The notes under the pieces were generated by a model, which saw only the letters and a list, made by a program, of their open reading frames with translations, ran no database searches and was not told the origin of the DNA. From CALKCV01 sp964609515 (GTDB lineage Bacteria > Cyanobacteriota > Cyanobacteriia > Cyanobacteriales > Microcoleaceae): a stretch of DNA of 11,636 nucleotides. A program made the position numbers and the translations under genes. The stretch spans positions 1 to 11,636 of the forward strand of contig CAZSTZ010000223.1 of assembly GCA_964609515.1 (NCBI GenBank), read 5' to 3'. Position 1 is the first letter of the stretch, and each line of letters starts with the position of its first letter. Shown here piece by piece: positions 6,073 through 11,597 of the stretch.

Positions 6073-6705
6073 ATGAGACACGCGGCGATCGCGCCAAGGG
6101 AAGAAAAAAAAGCCCTTAGCGCCCCGGGGAACGTTTTTTCCCGGGCCCTGGTCCCCAGGGACATCAAAATAGAAAAGCTGGAGGCGGTAGGATCGGGCAA
6201 AATTCCCCTGCTAGTCTATACCACTCCCAAAGGACGCTGTTCGACTTTTTTAGCCAAGGCTCAATTTATTAATTGTTTGGAGTCTTTGCTGGCAATTAAA
6301 CAACAGAAAGTTTGCCGAATTAACAGCTATGAAATTCGCGATATTGGAGTAGCTATCCAAACAGAAAACGGCAAATATTTTGTTGCTGCCTCGGAAATCA
6401 AAGCCTTTTTGGAGCGTTATAACCGAGTCAGTTTGGACGAACTAGAAGTAGAATTAACTGCTATTAGCGCGGTAGTGCGAAATGGCATCAAAGGAACCGT
6501 CACCGAGGTTAATAAATTTGGCTGCAATTGCGCCGACACGATTTATCGGCGGACTATTTGCAAGCACCAAATAGCCGTTCACTTGCACTTAAACCAGTTA
6601 GGATGGGATTCTCTGGAAGCATATTTGCAAGAAAAAGAAGGGATGAAATGGGAAGATAAACTATTGAGAATTGCGCGGGAAGCAAAAGCCGATTTAGGTC
6701 TGTAA
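6073..6705 (+). CDS. SWIM zinc-finger protein of unknown function
   Basis: Encodes 210 residues. The only clear motif is a SWIM-type zinc finger, Cys151-x-Cys153-x9-Cys163-x-His165 (CNCADTIYRRTICKH), followed by the usual short hydrophobic helix (QIAVHLHL). SWIM fingers mediate nucleic-acid or protein binding in Rad51-paralogue accessory proteins, MULE transposases and SWI2/SNF2 partners. The N-terminal ~140 residues are unassigned and include a basic strand (LLVYTTPKGRCSTFLAKAQF). The frame is open from 5983, but a consensus promoter overlaps that start. The ATG at 6073 is preceded by AAGAGG (6056-6061), with a somewhat long 11-nt spacing, and is preferred. It is the only rightward gene in the window. 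It converges on the Rpn nuclease gene, with a 16-bp hairpin between them. Confidence 0.75.
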   Translation: MRHAAIAPREEKKALSAPGNVFSRALVPRDIKIEKLEAVGSGKIPLLVYTTPKGRCSTFLAKAQFINCLESLLAIKQQKVCRINSYEIRDIGVAIQTENGKYFVAASEIKAFLERYNRVSLDELEVELTAISAVVRNGIKGTVTEVNKFGCNCADTIYRRTICKHQIAVHLHLNQLGWDSLEAYLQEKEGMKWEDKLLRIAREAKADLGL

Positions 6706-6709
6706 ATTT

Positions 6710-6731
6710 GTAGAGTGCGCACCGCGCACCT
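6710..6731 (-). repeat. GGTGCGC palindrome, copy 2 (inverted, one mismatch)
   Basis: Reverse-complement copy of the dispersed repeat whose core is GGTGCGC-GGT-GCGCACC (7-bp stem). It carries one change (A for G at 6714), so the flank reads GTAGAG instead of GTAGGG. It lies 5 bp past the SWIM gene's stop. Confidence 0.9.
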
Positions 6732-6752
6732 TACCGCCCTAATATAAATCCC

Positions 6753-6785
6753 AGAAACCAGGTTTTTTCAAAAAACCTGGTTTCT
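6753..6785. terminator. 16-bp perfect hairpin between convergent genes
   Basis: AGAAACCAGGTTTTTT (6753-6768) and AAAAAACCTGGTTTCT (6770-6785) are perfect reverse complements separated by one base. The hairpin lies between the convergent SWIM and Rpn genes and could terminate transcription in both directions, the inner A/T run acting as the weak part of the stem. It belongs to the same GAAACC..GGTTTC repeat family as the element at 7733-7792. Confidence 0.65.
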
Positions 6786-6797
6786 TAAATTCCGATA

Positions 6798-7655
6798 TTA
6801 ATTACCTTCCCTCAATTTTTTAACTTCTTCGAGACTTAACCCAGTAGTTCGACTAATAGTTTCGTCATCCAAAACACTTAAAAGCTGTTGAGCAATCTCC
6901 GTTTTTTCCTCTTTTTTGCCCTCTTCTCGTCCCTCTTCAAGAGCCAAACGACGGGCTAATTTTACCGCATTAAATTGGTCTTGAATAAAAATCTCCCGTT
7001 GTTGCAACTCCTCCAATTCTTCCGGGGTCAGATTGGCTTCTTTGGCAACTTGAAATGCTCGATTTATCTCGGTTATTTTTTCCATACTTGGCGGTATGCT
7101 ATCCAGTTTTTTTGCCGTTTTCATAAAGTAAAGCCAATTATCCGTAATCGTTTCTAACTCCTCTAATTTTTTCTTAAACTTGGGCAGTTCTACAAACACT
7201 AATTCGATGTCATTGTCGCCGTAATCCGTTAATAACTTTTTCTCTTTCAACACAAAAGAAGAAATCATTTTTTCAAACTCAAACATTTTAAAATTCGTAA
7301 TCGTTAAGGCAATTACTGGATTTAATAAAGCGTATTCGTCTCCACGGTTTAATTGAATTGAATAAGCTTTAGCTGCATTGTACAAAATACGTTTTTCAAA
7401 CCCTTCTACATTTAAAACCTGCATTTCGACAATGACGGTTTTTCCACTCTTTAACTGAGCTTTAACGTCTAAATAAGTATCTTTGACTCCTTTAATTTGG
7501 GGTGCTTGGTAAGGGTTGAGTATTTCTAGGTCTTTGATGGTTTCTCTGCCTTCGTAAAGCAGGGCGTTTAAAAAGCTGATAAGAATATCTTTGTTTTGTT
7601 CGGAACCAAAGATTTTTTTGAAGGCAAAATCAGTTTTGGGATTGATGAATACCAT
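6798..7655 (-). CDS. Rpn family PD-(D/E)XK nuclease, copy A
   Basis: Encodes 285 residues. The N-terminus, MVFINPKTDFAFKKIFGSE, is the hallmark of the Rpn (recombination-promoting nuclease, PDDEXK_2) family. The PD-(D/E)XK core is Asp63 (TYLDVKAQ) and Glu77-x-Gln79 (VIVEMQV), with Gln in place of Lys as is usual here. The C-terminal tail holds four-residue quasi-repeats (EEGR-EEGK-KEEK, residues 240-251), then a helix-turn-helix-like end (DDETISRTTGLSLEEVKKLR). Known Rpn proteins are DNA endonucleases; in E. coli they act as antiphage toxins blocked by a separately translated C-terminal fragment (RpnS). A strong AAGGAGG Shine-Dalgarno sequence (7664-7670) sets the start. An in-frame ATG at 7085 could give a 95-residue C-terminal product but lacks a clear ribosome site. 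It is an upstream-identical twin of copy B. Confidence 0.93.
   Translation of the reverse strand: MVFINPKTDFAFKKIFGSEQNKDILISFLNALLYEGRETIKDLEILNPYQAPQIKGVKDTYLDVKAQLKSGKTVIVEMQVLNVEGFEKRILYNAAKAYSIQLNRGDEYALLNPVIALTITNFKMFEFEKMISSFVLKEKKLLTDYGDNDIELVFVELPKFKKKLEELETITDNWLYFMKTAKKLDSIPPSMEKITEINRAFQVAKEANLTPEELEELQQREIFIQDQFNAVKLARRLALEEGREEGKKEEKTEIAQQLLSVLDDETISRTTGLSLEEVKKLREGN
6903..6938 (-). repeat. 12-bp/4-residue repeats in Rpn copy A tail
   Basis: Three consecutive 12-bp quasi-repeats encode EEGR, EEGK and KEEK (residues 240-251), each with a GAAGAGG-like purine-rich core on the minus strand. Copy B has only two comparable units (EEGR, EQKQ), which accounts for its protein being four residues shorter. 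Confidence 0.7.
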
Positions 7656-7663
7656 GTTTTTTT

Positions 7664-7670
7664 CCTCCTT
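7664..7670 (-). promoter_or_regulatory. Strong Shine-Dalgarno of Rpn copy A
   Basis: AAGGAGG on the minus strand, 8 nt before the ATG at 7655. It is a near-perfect anti-16S match and unusual here, since most other genes in the window have no visible Shine-Dalgarno sequence. Confidence 0.85.
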
Positions 7671-7697
7671 TTAGAAATGGGAAAAAGTAATAGGGAA

Positions 7698-7719
7698 AGG
7701 TGCGCGGTGCGCACCCTAC
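7698..7719 (+). repeat. GGTGCGC palindrome, copy 3
   Basis: Perfect copy of the dispersed repeat, upstream of Rpn copy A. It lies inside the 791-bp segment that is identical between the two Rpn units. Confidence 0.92.
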
Positions 7720-7732
7720 AATTAGCTGCCCC

Positions 7733-7792
7733 AGAAACCCGGTTTTTTGAACAAACCGGGTTTCTTGGGTTTGTTCAAAAAACCGGGTTTCT
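7733..7792. repeat. 25-bp perfect inverted repeat with alternative hairpin
   Basis: Arms 7733-7757 and 7768-7792 are perfect 25-bp reverse complements around a 10-nt loop. A competing 13-bp hairpin can form from 7733-7745 and 7753-7765. The unit is a compound of the GAAACCCGG..CCGGGTTTC repeat family found at 6753-6785. It lies between the two Rpn genes, 3' of copy B and 5' of copy A, where it could serve as a terminator. It may be a small palindromic mobile repeat. Confidence 0.85.
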
Positions 7793-7807
7793 TAATTATG
7801 ATTGCGA

Positions 7808-7986
7808 TTAATTACTGGCCCTCAATTTTTTAACTTCTTCGATACTTAACCCAGTAGTTCGACTAATAGTTTCGTCATCCAAGATATTTAAAAGCTGTTT
7901 GGCAATCTCCATTTGTTTCTGTTCTCGACCTTCTTCAAGAGCCAAACGACGGGCTAATTTTACCGCATTAAATTGGTCTTGAATAA
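7808..7986 (-). CDS. Rpn family nuclease copy B, 3' part (C-terminus)
   Basis: This is the C-terminal end of the second Rpn gene, from the scaffold gap to the TAA at 7808. It reads LARRLALEEGREQKQMEIAK, then a LLNILDDETISRTTGLSIEE segment and a VKKLRASN end. Compared with copy A it lacks one four-residue unit and differs at about a dozen of the last 46 positions. Its right-hand 55 bases (7932-7986) are repeated exactly after the gap (8087-8141) and in the same reading frame. Merging them restores one open frame of 281 residues with the 5' part. An ATG at 7912 could start a 34-residue fragment; this is weakly supported. It is best read as half of one intact gene, not as a separate gene. Confidence 0.8.
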
Positions 7987-8086
7987 NNNNNNNNNNNNNN
8001 NNNNNNNNNNNNNNNNNNNNNNNNNNNNNNNNNNNNNNNNNNNNNNNNNNNNNNNNNNNNNNNNNNNNNNNNNNNNNNNNNNNNNN
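7987..8086. other. 100-N scaffold gap
   Basis: Exactly 100 N, the conventional length for a gap of unknown size. The 55 bases to its left (7932-7986) equal the 55 bases to its right (8087-8141). This is the overlap expected between neighbouring contigs from a de Bruijn assembler with k=55, and the right-hand contig starts exactly where Rpn copies A and B become identical. Confidence 0.95.
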
Positions 8087-8808
8087 TCTTCAAGAGCCAA
8101 ACGACGGGCTAATTTTACCGCATTAAATTGGTCTTGAATAAAAATCTCCCGTTGTTGCAACTCCTCCAATTCTTCCGGGGTCAGATTGGCTTCTTTGGCA
8201 ACTTGAAATGCTCGATTTATCTCGGTTATTTTTTCCATACTTGGCGGTATGCTATCCAGTTTTTTTGCCGTTTTCATAAAGTAAAGCCAATTATCCGTAA
8301 TCGTTTCTAACTCCTCTAATTTTTTCTTAAACTTGGGCAGTTCTACAAACACTAATTCGATGTCATTGTCGCCGTAATCCGTTAATAACTTTTTCTCTTT
8401 CAACACAAAAGAAGAAATCATTTTTTCAAACTCAAACATTTTAAAATTCGTAATCGTTAAGGCAATTACTGGATTTAATAAAGCGTATTCGTCTCCACGG
8501 TTTAATTGAATTGAATAAGCTTTAGCTGCATTGTACAAAATACGTTTTTCAAACCCTTCTACATTTAAAACCTGCATTTCGACAATGACGGTTTTTCCAC
8601 TCTTTAACTGAGCTTTAACGTCTAAATAAGTATCTTTGACTCCTTTAATTTGGGGTGCTTGGTAAGGGTTGAGTATTTCTAGGTCTTTGATGGTTTCTCT
8701 GCCTTCGTAAAGCAGGGCGTTTAAAAAGCTGATAAGAATATCTTTGTTTTGTTCGGAACCAAAGATTTTTTTGAAGGCAAAATCAGTTTTGGGATTGATG
8801 AATACCAT
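8087..8808 (-). CDS. Rpn family PD-(D/E)XK nuclease copy B, 5' part
   Basis: Encodes residues 1-240 of the second Rpn protein, identical to copy A. It includes the MVFINPKTDFAFKKIFGSE start and the catalytic Asp63 and Glu77-x-Gln79. The same AAGGAGG ribosome site (8817-8823) precedes the ATG at 8808. The frame runs off into the scaffold gap. Joining it to 7808-7986 through the shared 55 bp gives 846 bp, i.e. 281 residues plus stop, with the frame kept. The gene is therefore probably intact. A third, collapsed copy in the gap cannot be excluded. Its upstream identity with copy A ends at 8877, two bases before the stop codon of the TftA-like gene, so the duplication boundary sits exactly at that gene's end. 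Role as for copy A: a likely nuclease toxin or antiphage factor. Confidence 0.88.
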
Positions 8809-8816
8809 GTTTTTTT

Positions 8817-8823
8817 CCTCCTT
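8817..8823 (-). promoter_or_regulatory. Strong Shine-Dalgarno of Rpn copy B
   Basis: AAGGAGG on the minus strand, 8 nt before the ATG at 8808, identical to that of copy A. Confidence 0.85.
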
Positions 8824-8850
8824 TTAGAAATGGGAAAAAGTAATAGGGAA

Positions 8851-8872
8851 AGGTGCGCGGTGCGCACCCTAC
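8851..8872 (+). repeat. GGTGCGC palindrome, copy 4
   Basis: Perfect copy of the dispersed repeat between Rpn copy B and the TftA-like gene. It could act as that gene's downstream hairpin, since it lies 6 bp past the stop codon on the minus strand. Confidence 0.92.
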
Positions 8873-8878
8873 AATTAA

Positions 8879-10243
8879 TTAACCAGCTAATAAACCGGAC
8901 TTTTCATAAAGCAATCTGACTTGTGCTAAAATCCGATCGCCATATTGCAAATCTGCGGACCAACGCCCTCCCAATTGACTTACTAAAGGAGCAATTCCTC
9001 GGGTGATAAAACGAAAGCGAGGATCTACTATTTCTTGCACTACTGGTTCCCGACTGGCATAGGCTTTTAAATGTTGAATGTGAGCCCTTACTCCGATTCT
9101 AGCACTCGGAAAAGATGCCGTAGTTCCCGCACCGCCAACGCTGCCCAAACCGCCGAAATTATTCTGATTTGAATTTACTTCGCCACCAAAACGCAAAAAG
9201 TTAGTTTCTACGCACATTTGAGCGAAGGCAATGTCGTAGTTAACTCCCTCAATTGTTGCCTCTTGGCGGTACAGTTTAGCTATTTCTGGAAAGGTAGTTA
9301 AAGCAGTAGAATTTCTCTCCCTTAAAAATGCTTCTAATTGCCCTTCGCTGGTACTGCCGTTTGACATAATTTTGTCAACTTCCCCCCGACAAATCTGGAG
9401 GTTTGAACGTAACACAACGGCGCGATCGGGATTGTACCAACCTACAGAAATATTAAAATCTCGCAATTCTACTGCTTTGACATAGACAATATTTCTGTAT
9501 GCCAGTCGGCGAACTTGGGTGAATTTTGAGAGGTCAATTCCTAATAAATCAACTAGGTCGATGGGGATGTAGGAATTGCCATTAATTAACAAACCTTGCT
9601 CCCCATAACTCTGACCGTTAATATTAATATTAATCGGCAGATAAGTATTAGATGGTGGCGGCGGTGGTGGTGGCGGTACTGTTCCCGCCCCCACCCAGGC
9701 AGCTAGTCCGTTGGCAATTCCGGTGGCTATTTCGTTGCGGCGGTTTTGAATGATAAAGCGATCGTCCGGGTTGGTGAGATAGGCTATTTCCATGAATAAG
9801 GAAGCGATCGCGATCCAACGGCAAAATACTAAACTTCCCAAACCGGTTTCCGTGTCTGGTTTGACTCCGGCATTGGGGAGTTGGGGCACTTCTCGCAGCA
9901 GGGCATTTAATAATTGTTGCGCGTCTTCTTTGCGACTGGAATTTAAGGCGATATAAAAGACTCTGGCCCCGCGAGTGGAAGGGTTGGGGGAACCGCTGGC
10001 TTGAATTTCTAAGGCTACGTCGTCGCTGCCAGCTCTGGCATTGATCCAATCTATGCTTTGTACTTGGGAGAGGTAGTCGGGAACTACGAAGACTTCTATA
10101 TTTCGCGATCGCAGTTTAGATACTACTAAATCCCGAATTTTAATCATTTCGTCCGCTTCTACTACTCCAGCAGCGACCGTCCCCGGGTCTCTCACTCCGT
10201 TTTCAAAACCGCCGTGGCCGGCTGATAAAAATATTCGTCCCAT
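8879..10243 (-). CDS. tftA: TftA-like peptidoglycan amidase/glucosaminidase
   Basis: Encodes 454 residues. Residues 1-185 form an Amidase_3 (N-acetylmuramoyl-L-alanine amidase) domain with IFLSAGHGG (His10), Glu29 and the catalytic-Glu segment FMEIAYLTNPDD (Glu152). The usual second zinc histidine (LEIHA-type motif) reads LEIQASG, Gln81. An eight-proline linker (190-197) leads to a beta-rich stalk-like region (about 200-285). The C-terminal ~150 residues form a glucosaminidase/lysozyme-like domain (FAQMCVETNFLRFGG, with its probable catalytic Glu; then FPSARIGVRAHIQHLKAYAS). This architecture fits the cyanobacterial hormogonium tapered-terminus morphoprotein TftA, a wall hydrolase shaping filament ends. 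There is no N-terminal signal peptide, so the export route is unclear. A probable extended -10 promoter lies about 50 bp upstream. The symbol is assigned by resemblance, not by a search. Confidence 0.8.
   Translation of the reverse strand: MGRIFLSAGHGGFENGVRDPGTVAAGVVEADEMIKIRDLVVSKLRSRNIEVFVVPDYLSQVQSIDWINARAGSDDVALEIQASGSPNPSTRGARVFYIALNSSRKEDAQQLLNALLREVPQLPNAGVKPDTETGLGSLVFCRWIAIASLFMEIAYLTNPDDRFIIQNRRNEIATGIANGLAAWVGAGTVPPPPPPPPSNTYLPINININGQSYGEQGLLINGNSYIPIDLVDLLGIDLSKFTQVRRLAYRNIVYVKAVELRDFNISVGWYNPDRAVVLRSNLQICRGEVDKIMSNGSTSEGQLEAFLRERNSTALTTFPEIAKLYRQEATIEGVNYDIAFAQMCVETNFLRFGGEVNSNQNNFGGLGSVGGAGTTASFPSARIGVRAHIQHLKAYASREPVVQEIVDPRFRFITRGIAPLVSQLGGRWSADLQYGDRILAQVRLLYEKSGLLAG
9654..9681 (-). 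repeat. Polyproline-coding triplet tract in TftA-like gene
   Basis: A run of GGN triplets on the plus strand encodes the eight-proline linker (residues 190-197) joining the amidase and stalk-like regions. Triplet slippage would change the linker length without shifting the frame. Confidence 0.7.
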
Positions 10244-10244
10244 A

Positions 10245-10274
10245 TTTAGATTTTGGATGTTTTAGATTTTAGAT
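10245..10274. repeat. TTTAGAT heptads upstream of TftA-like gene
   Basis: Three TTTAGAT heptamers (10245-10251, 10261-10267, 10268-10274), the first separated from the others by nine bases. They form the immediate 5' leader of the TftA-like gene on the minus strand. Confidence 0.7.
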
Positions 10275-10291
10275 TGAACGGGCAATTAAAA

Positions 10292-10300
10292 ATTATATCA
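10292..10300 (-). promoter_or_regulatory. Extended -10 promoter candidate for TftA-like gene
   Basis: On the minus strand TGATATAAT (10300-10292) is an extended -10 (TGn-TATAAT) with a consensus hexamer, about 50 bp before the start codon. No good -35 is seen; that position falls in the heptad array. Confidence 0.5.
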
Positions 10301-10306
10301 TCACCT

Positions 10307-10362
10307 TGTCTATTGCCTCTTGCCTATTGCCTCTTGCCTATTGCCTCTTGCTAATTGTTAAT
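10307..10362. repeat. Heptad STRR array, TGCCTAT/TGCCTCT x8
   Basis: Eight tandem heptamers: TGTCTAT, then TGCCTCT and TGCCTAT alternating (five copies), then TGCTAAT and TGTTAAT. The alternation makes a 14-bp higher-order period. The array runs into the last codons and stop (10358-10360) of the methyltransferase gene and overlaps the expected -35 region of the TftA-like gene. Confidence 0.9.
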
Positions 10363-11458
10363 TGAACAGATTTTTAAACAAGGGTAAATCTGCGAAATTG
10401 TCTTCTTGACTGCCAGAGTCCCCACTCGCATTTTTATCGGACTCTACTACTTCTGGCGCGTTATCTTCAAACCTAAACTTTGAACCTTTAAGATACTCCT
10501 CCTCAATTTCAAATGCCAGCCATTTTCTGCCCAAACTTTCTGCTACCCTCCCAGTCATGTTAGAACCAGAAAAAACATCTAAAACTAAATCCCCCGGTTC
10601 CGTACACAAATTAATAAAAAACTCCGGTAAAGCTTGAGGAAATCTAGCGGGATGGCGCTTTATTCCTTCCTCTTTGCACCTTTTTTGATAATAATCGTTG
10701 GAGGAAGTATTAGAAGCAGAAATAACGTTAACTGCTCCCGGTATTTTATCGCTGTCATCCACCCCGTTATTTTCAGAAGAATTAATCACAACTAAATCGC
10801 CAATGTCGCCGTGGTTATGAGCGTCAATAATATTAGGAGGAATCGAACCCCCTCTATCTTTTTGAAACTTACTTGATATTTGGTGGCCGGAGGGTCTTAC
10901 TTGAGTATTATAGCCGTTTTTTATTAAATTTTTCATCGCTTTACTGTAAGGTTTTAAAACATTTTTATTATTAGCTTTAGGATGGGGTTCTTTAGACAAC
11001 CACCAGACAGTATTAACGGCATCTTTTACTCTTTCTCTCCTGACCGTCACCCATTCCGCAGGGGTAGGCAGTTTTGCGGGATTGTACCAATAGATTTCTT
11101 GCGCTAAATAAAACCCCAAACCTCCTTTTTTTGGAGAACGGCAAAGATGAACTACTAACTCGAAATGATATAAAGAACGAACTGGATATCCTTTAATCCA
11201 ACTGCCGCCGATATCAATTGCTAAAGAACCTTTTGGCTTTAAGATTCGGTAAAATTGTTGAGCGTAAGGCTCGAACCATTCGATATATTCATCGGCATCG
11301 ACGTTTCCGTATTCTTTTTTCGTTACCAGAGCAAAAGGGGGAGAAGTACAAATTAAATCGACGCTTTCATCTGGTAATTCTGCCATTAATTTTAGACTAT
11401 CTCCCAAATAAGCGGCGCCTAATTTTGTCTGATAATATGGATTAGTTTTAAGCTCCAT
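10358..11458 (-). CDS. M.PvuII-like N4-cytosine DNA methyltransferase
   Basis: Encodes 366 residues from the ATG at 11458; the frame also allows a GTG at 11488, ten residues longer, and neither start has a clear ribosome site. The catalytic motif TSPPFAL (Ser39-Pro-Pro-Phe42) comes before the AdoMet-binding motif DVFSGSNMTG (294-303), the beta-class order. SPPF is typical of N4-cytosine methylation. Stretches KKEYGNVDADEYIEWF, YNPAKLPTPAEWV, VKDAVNTVWW, GGSIPPN and HPARFP closely resemble M.PvuII as I recall it. Relative to that enzyme there is an extra acidic, Asn/Ser-rich insert of about 40 residues before HPARFP. No endonuclease gene is adjacent within the window, so this may be a solitary methyltransferase with a housekeeping or epigenetic role. 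Its target sequence cannot be read from the sequence. The last codons lie in a heptad array. Confidence 0.9.
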   Translation of the reverse strand: MELKTNPYYQTKLGAAYLGDSLKLMAELPDESVDLICTSPPFALVTKKEYGNVDADEYIEWFEPYAQQFYRILKPKGSLAIDIGGSWIKGYPVRSLYHFELVVHLCRSPKKGGLGFYLAQEIYWYNPAKLPTPAEWVTVRRERVKDAVNTVWWLSKEPHPKANNKNVLKPYSKAMKNLIKNGYNTQVRPSGHQISSKFQKDRGGSIPPNIIDAHNHGDIGDLVVINSSENNGVDDSDKIPGAVNVISASNTSSNDYYQKRCKEEGIKRHPARFPQALPEFFINLCTEPGDLVLDVFSGSNMTGRVAESLGRKWLAFEIEEEYLKGSKFRFEDNAPEVVESDKNASGDSGSQEDNFADLPLFKNLFN

Positions 11459-11529
11459 TTGTTTTTTTATTGACTGTTTTTCTGGCACTCAATTTATTAA
11501 AGCAGAAATTGGCGTTTGTTGCAAGTTCT

Positions 11530-11597
11530 TTGTAGGTTGGGTGGAGTGAAACGGAACCCAACACCGCTAATTTCGGTGCTAGGAACCCAACCTACAA
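11530..11597. repeat. Palindromic intergenic repeat (TTGTAGGTTGGGT arms)
   Basis: TTGTAGGTTGGGT (11530-11542) and ACCCAACCTACAA (11585-11597) are perfect 13-bp inverted arms. Inside is a second stem, CACCG/CGGTG (11562-11566 with 11574-11578). The GTAGGTTGGGT..AACCCAAC type is common between genes in cyanobacterial genomes. A T-run follows on the plus strand (11599-11604), so it could also terminate rightward transcription. It lies upstream of the methyltransferase gene. Confidence 0.75.

Larger units (their letters stand above)
6934..7724. repeat. Tandem duplication unit, identical segment, copy A
   Basis: This 791-bp segment matches 8087-8877 (offset 1153) with no difference seen by eye. 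It covers residues 1-240 of the Rpn gene, the Shine-Dalgarno sequence and the GGTGCGC repeat. The similarity continues less perfectly through the 3' end of each gene to a hairpin of the same family. Confidence 0.9.
8087..8877. repeat. Tandem duplication unit, identical segment, copy B
   Basis: Second member of the 791-bp identical pair with 6934-7724. Its left edge coincides with the scaffold gap. Its right edge is 2 bp from the TftA-like stop codon. Confidence 0.9.
1823..10112. repeat. HIP1 octamers GCGATCGC, 11 dispersed copies
   Basis: Copies start at 1823, 2908, 3508, 4194, 4956, 5364, 5395, 5632, 6085, 9804 and 10105. About one per 65 kb would be expected for an 8-mer by chance, so this is the strong HIP1 over-representation characteristic of many cyanobacteria. 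None lies between 6093 and 9803, which includes both Rpn units, and none lies in the methyltransferase gene. Confidence 0.9.

Noticed and set aside
7596..7811. 71-residue plus-strand frame across the Rpn copy A upstream region
   Set aside because: It reads through the palindromic repeats and the antisense of the Rpn start; no supporting signal.
6798..8808. Rpn pair as an active transposon
   Set aside because: Although the family is sometimes labelled putative transposase, no DDE or HUH catalytic motifs, terminal inverted repeats or target duplications bracket the unit. The proteins are PD-(D/E)XK nucleases.
7808..8808. Rpn copy B as a pseudogene
   Set aside because: The break is the N gap; merging the exact 55-bp overlap gives a complete frame with intact catalytic residues.
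9648..10049. 133-residue minus-strand frame inside the TftA-like gene
   Set aside because: Out-of-frame shadow of the amidase domain; rich in Arg, Ser and Gln, typical of a shifted frame.
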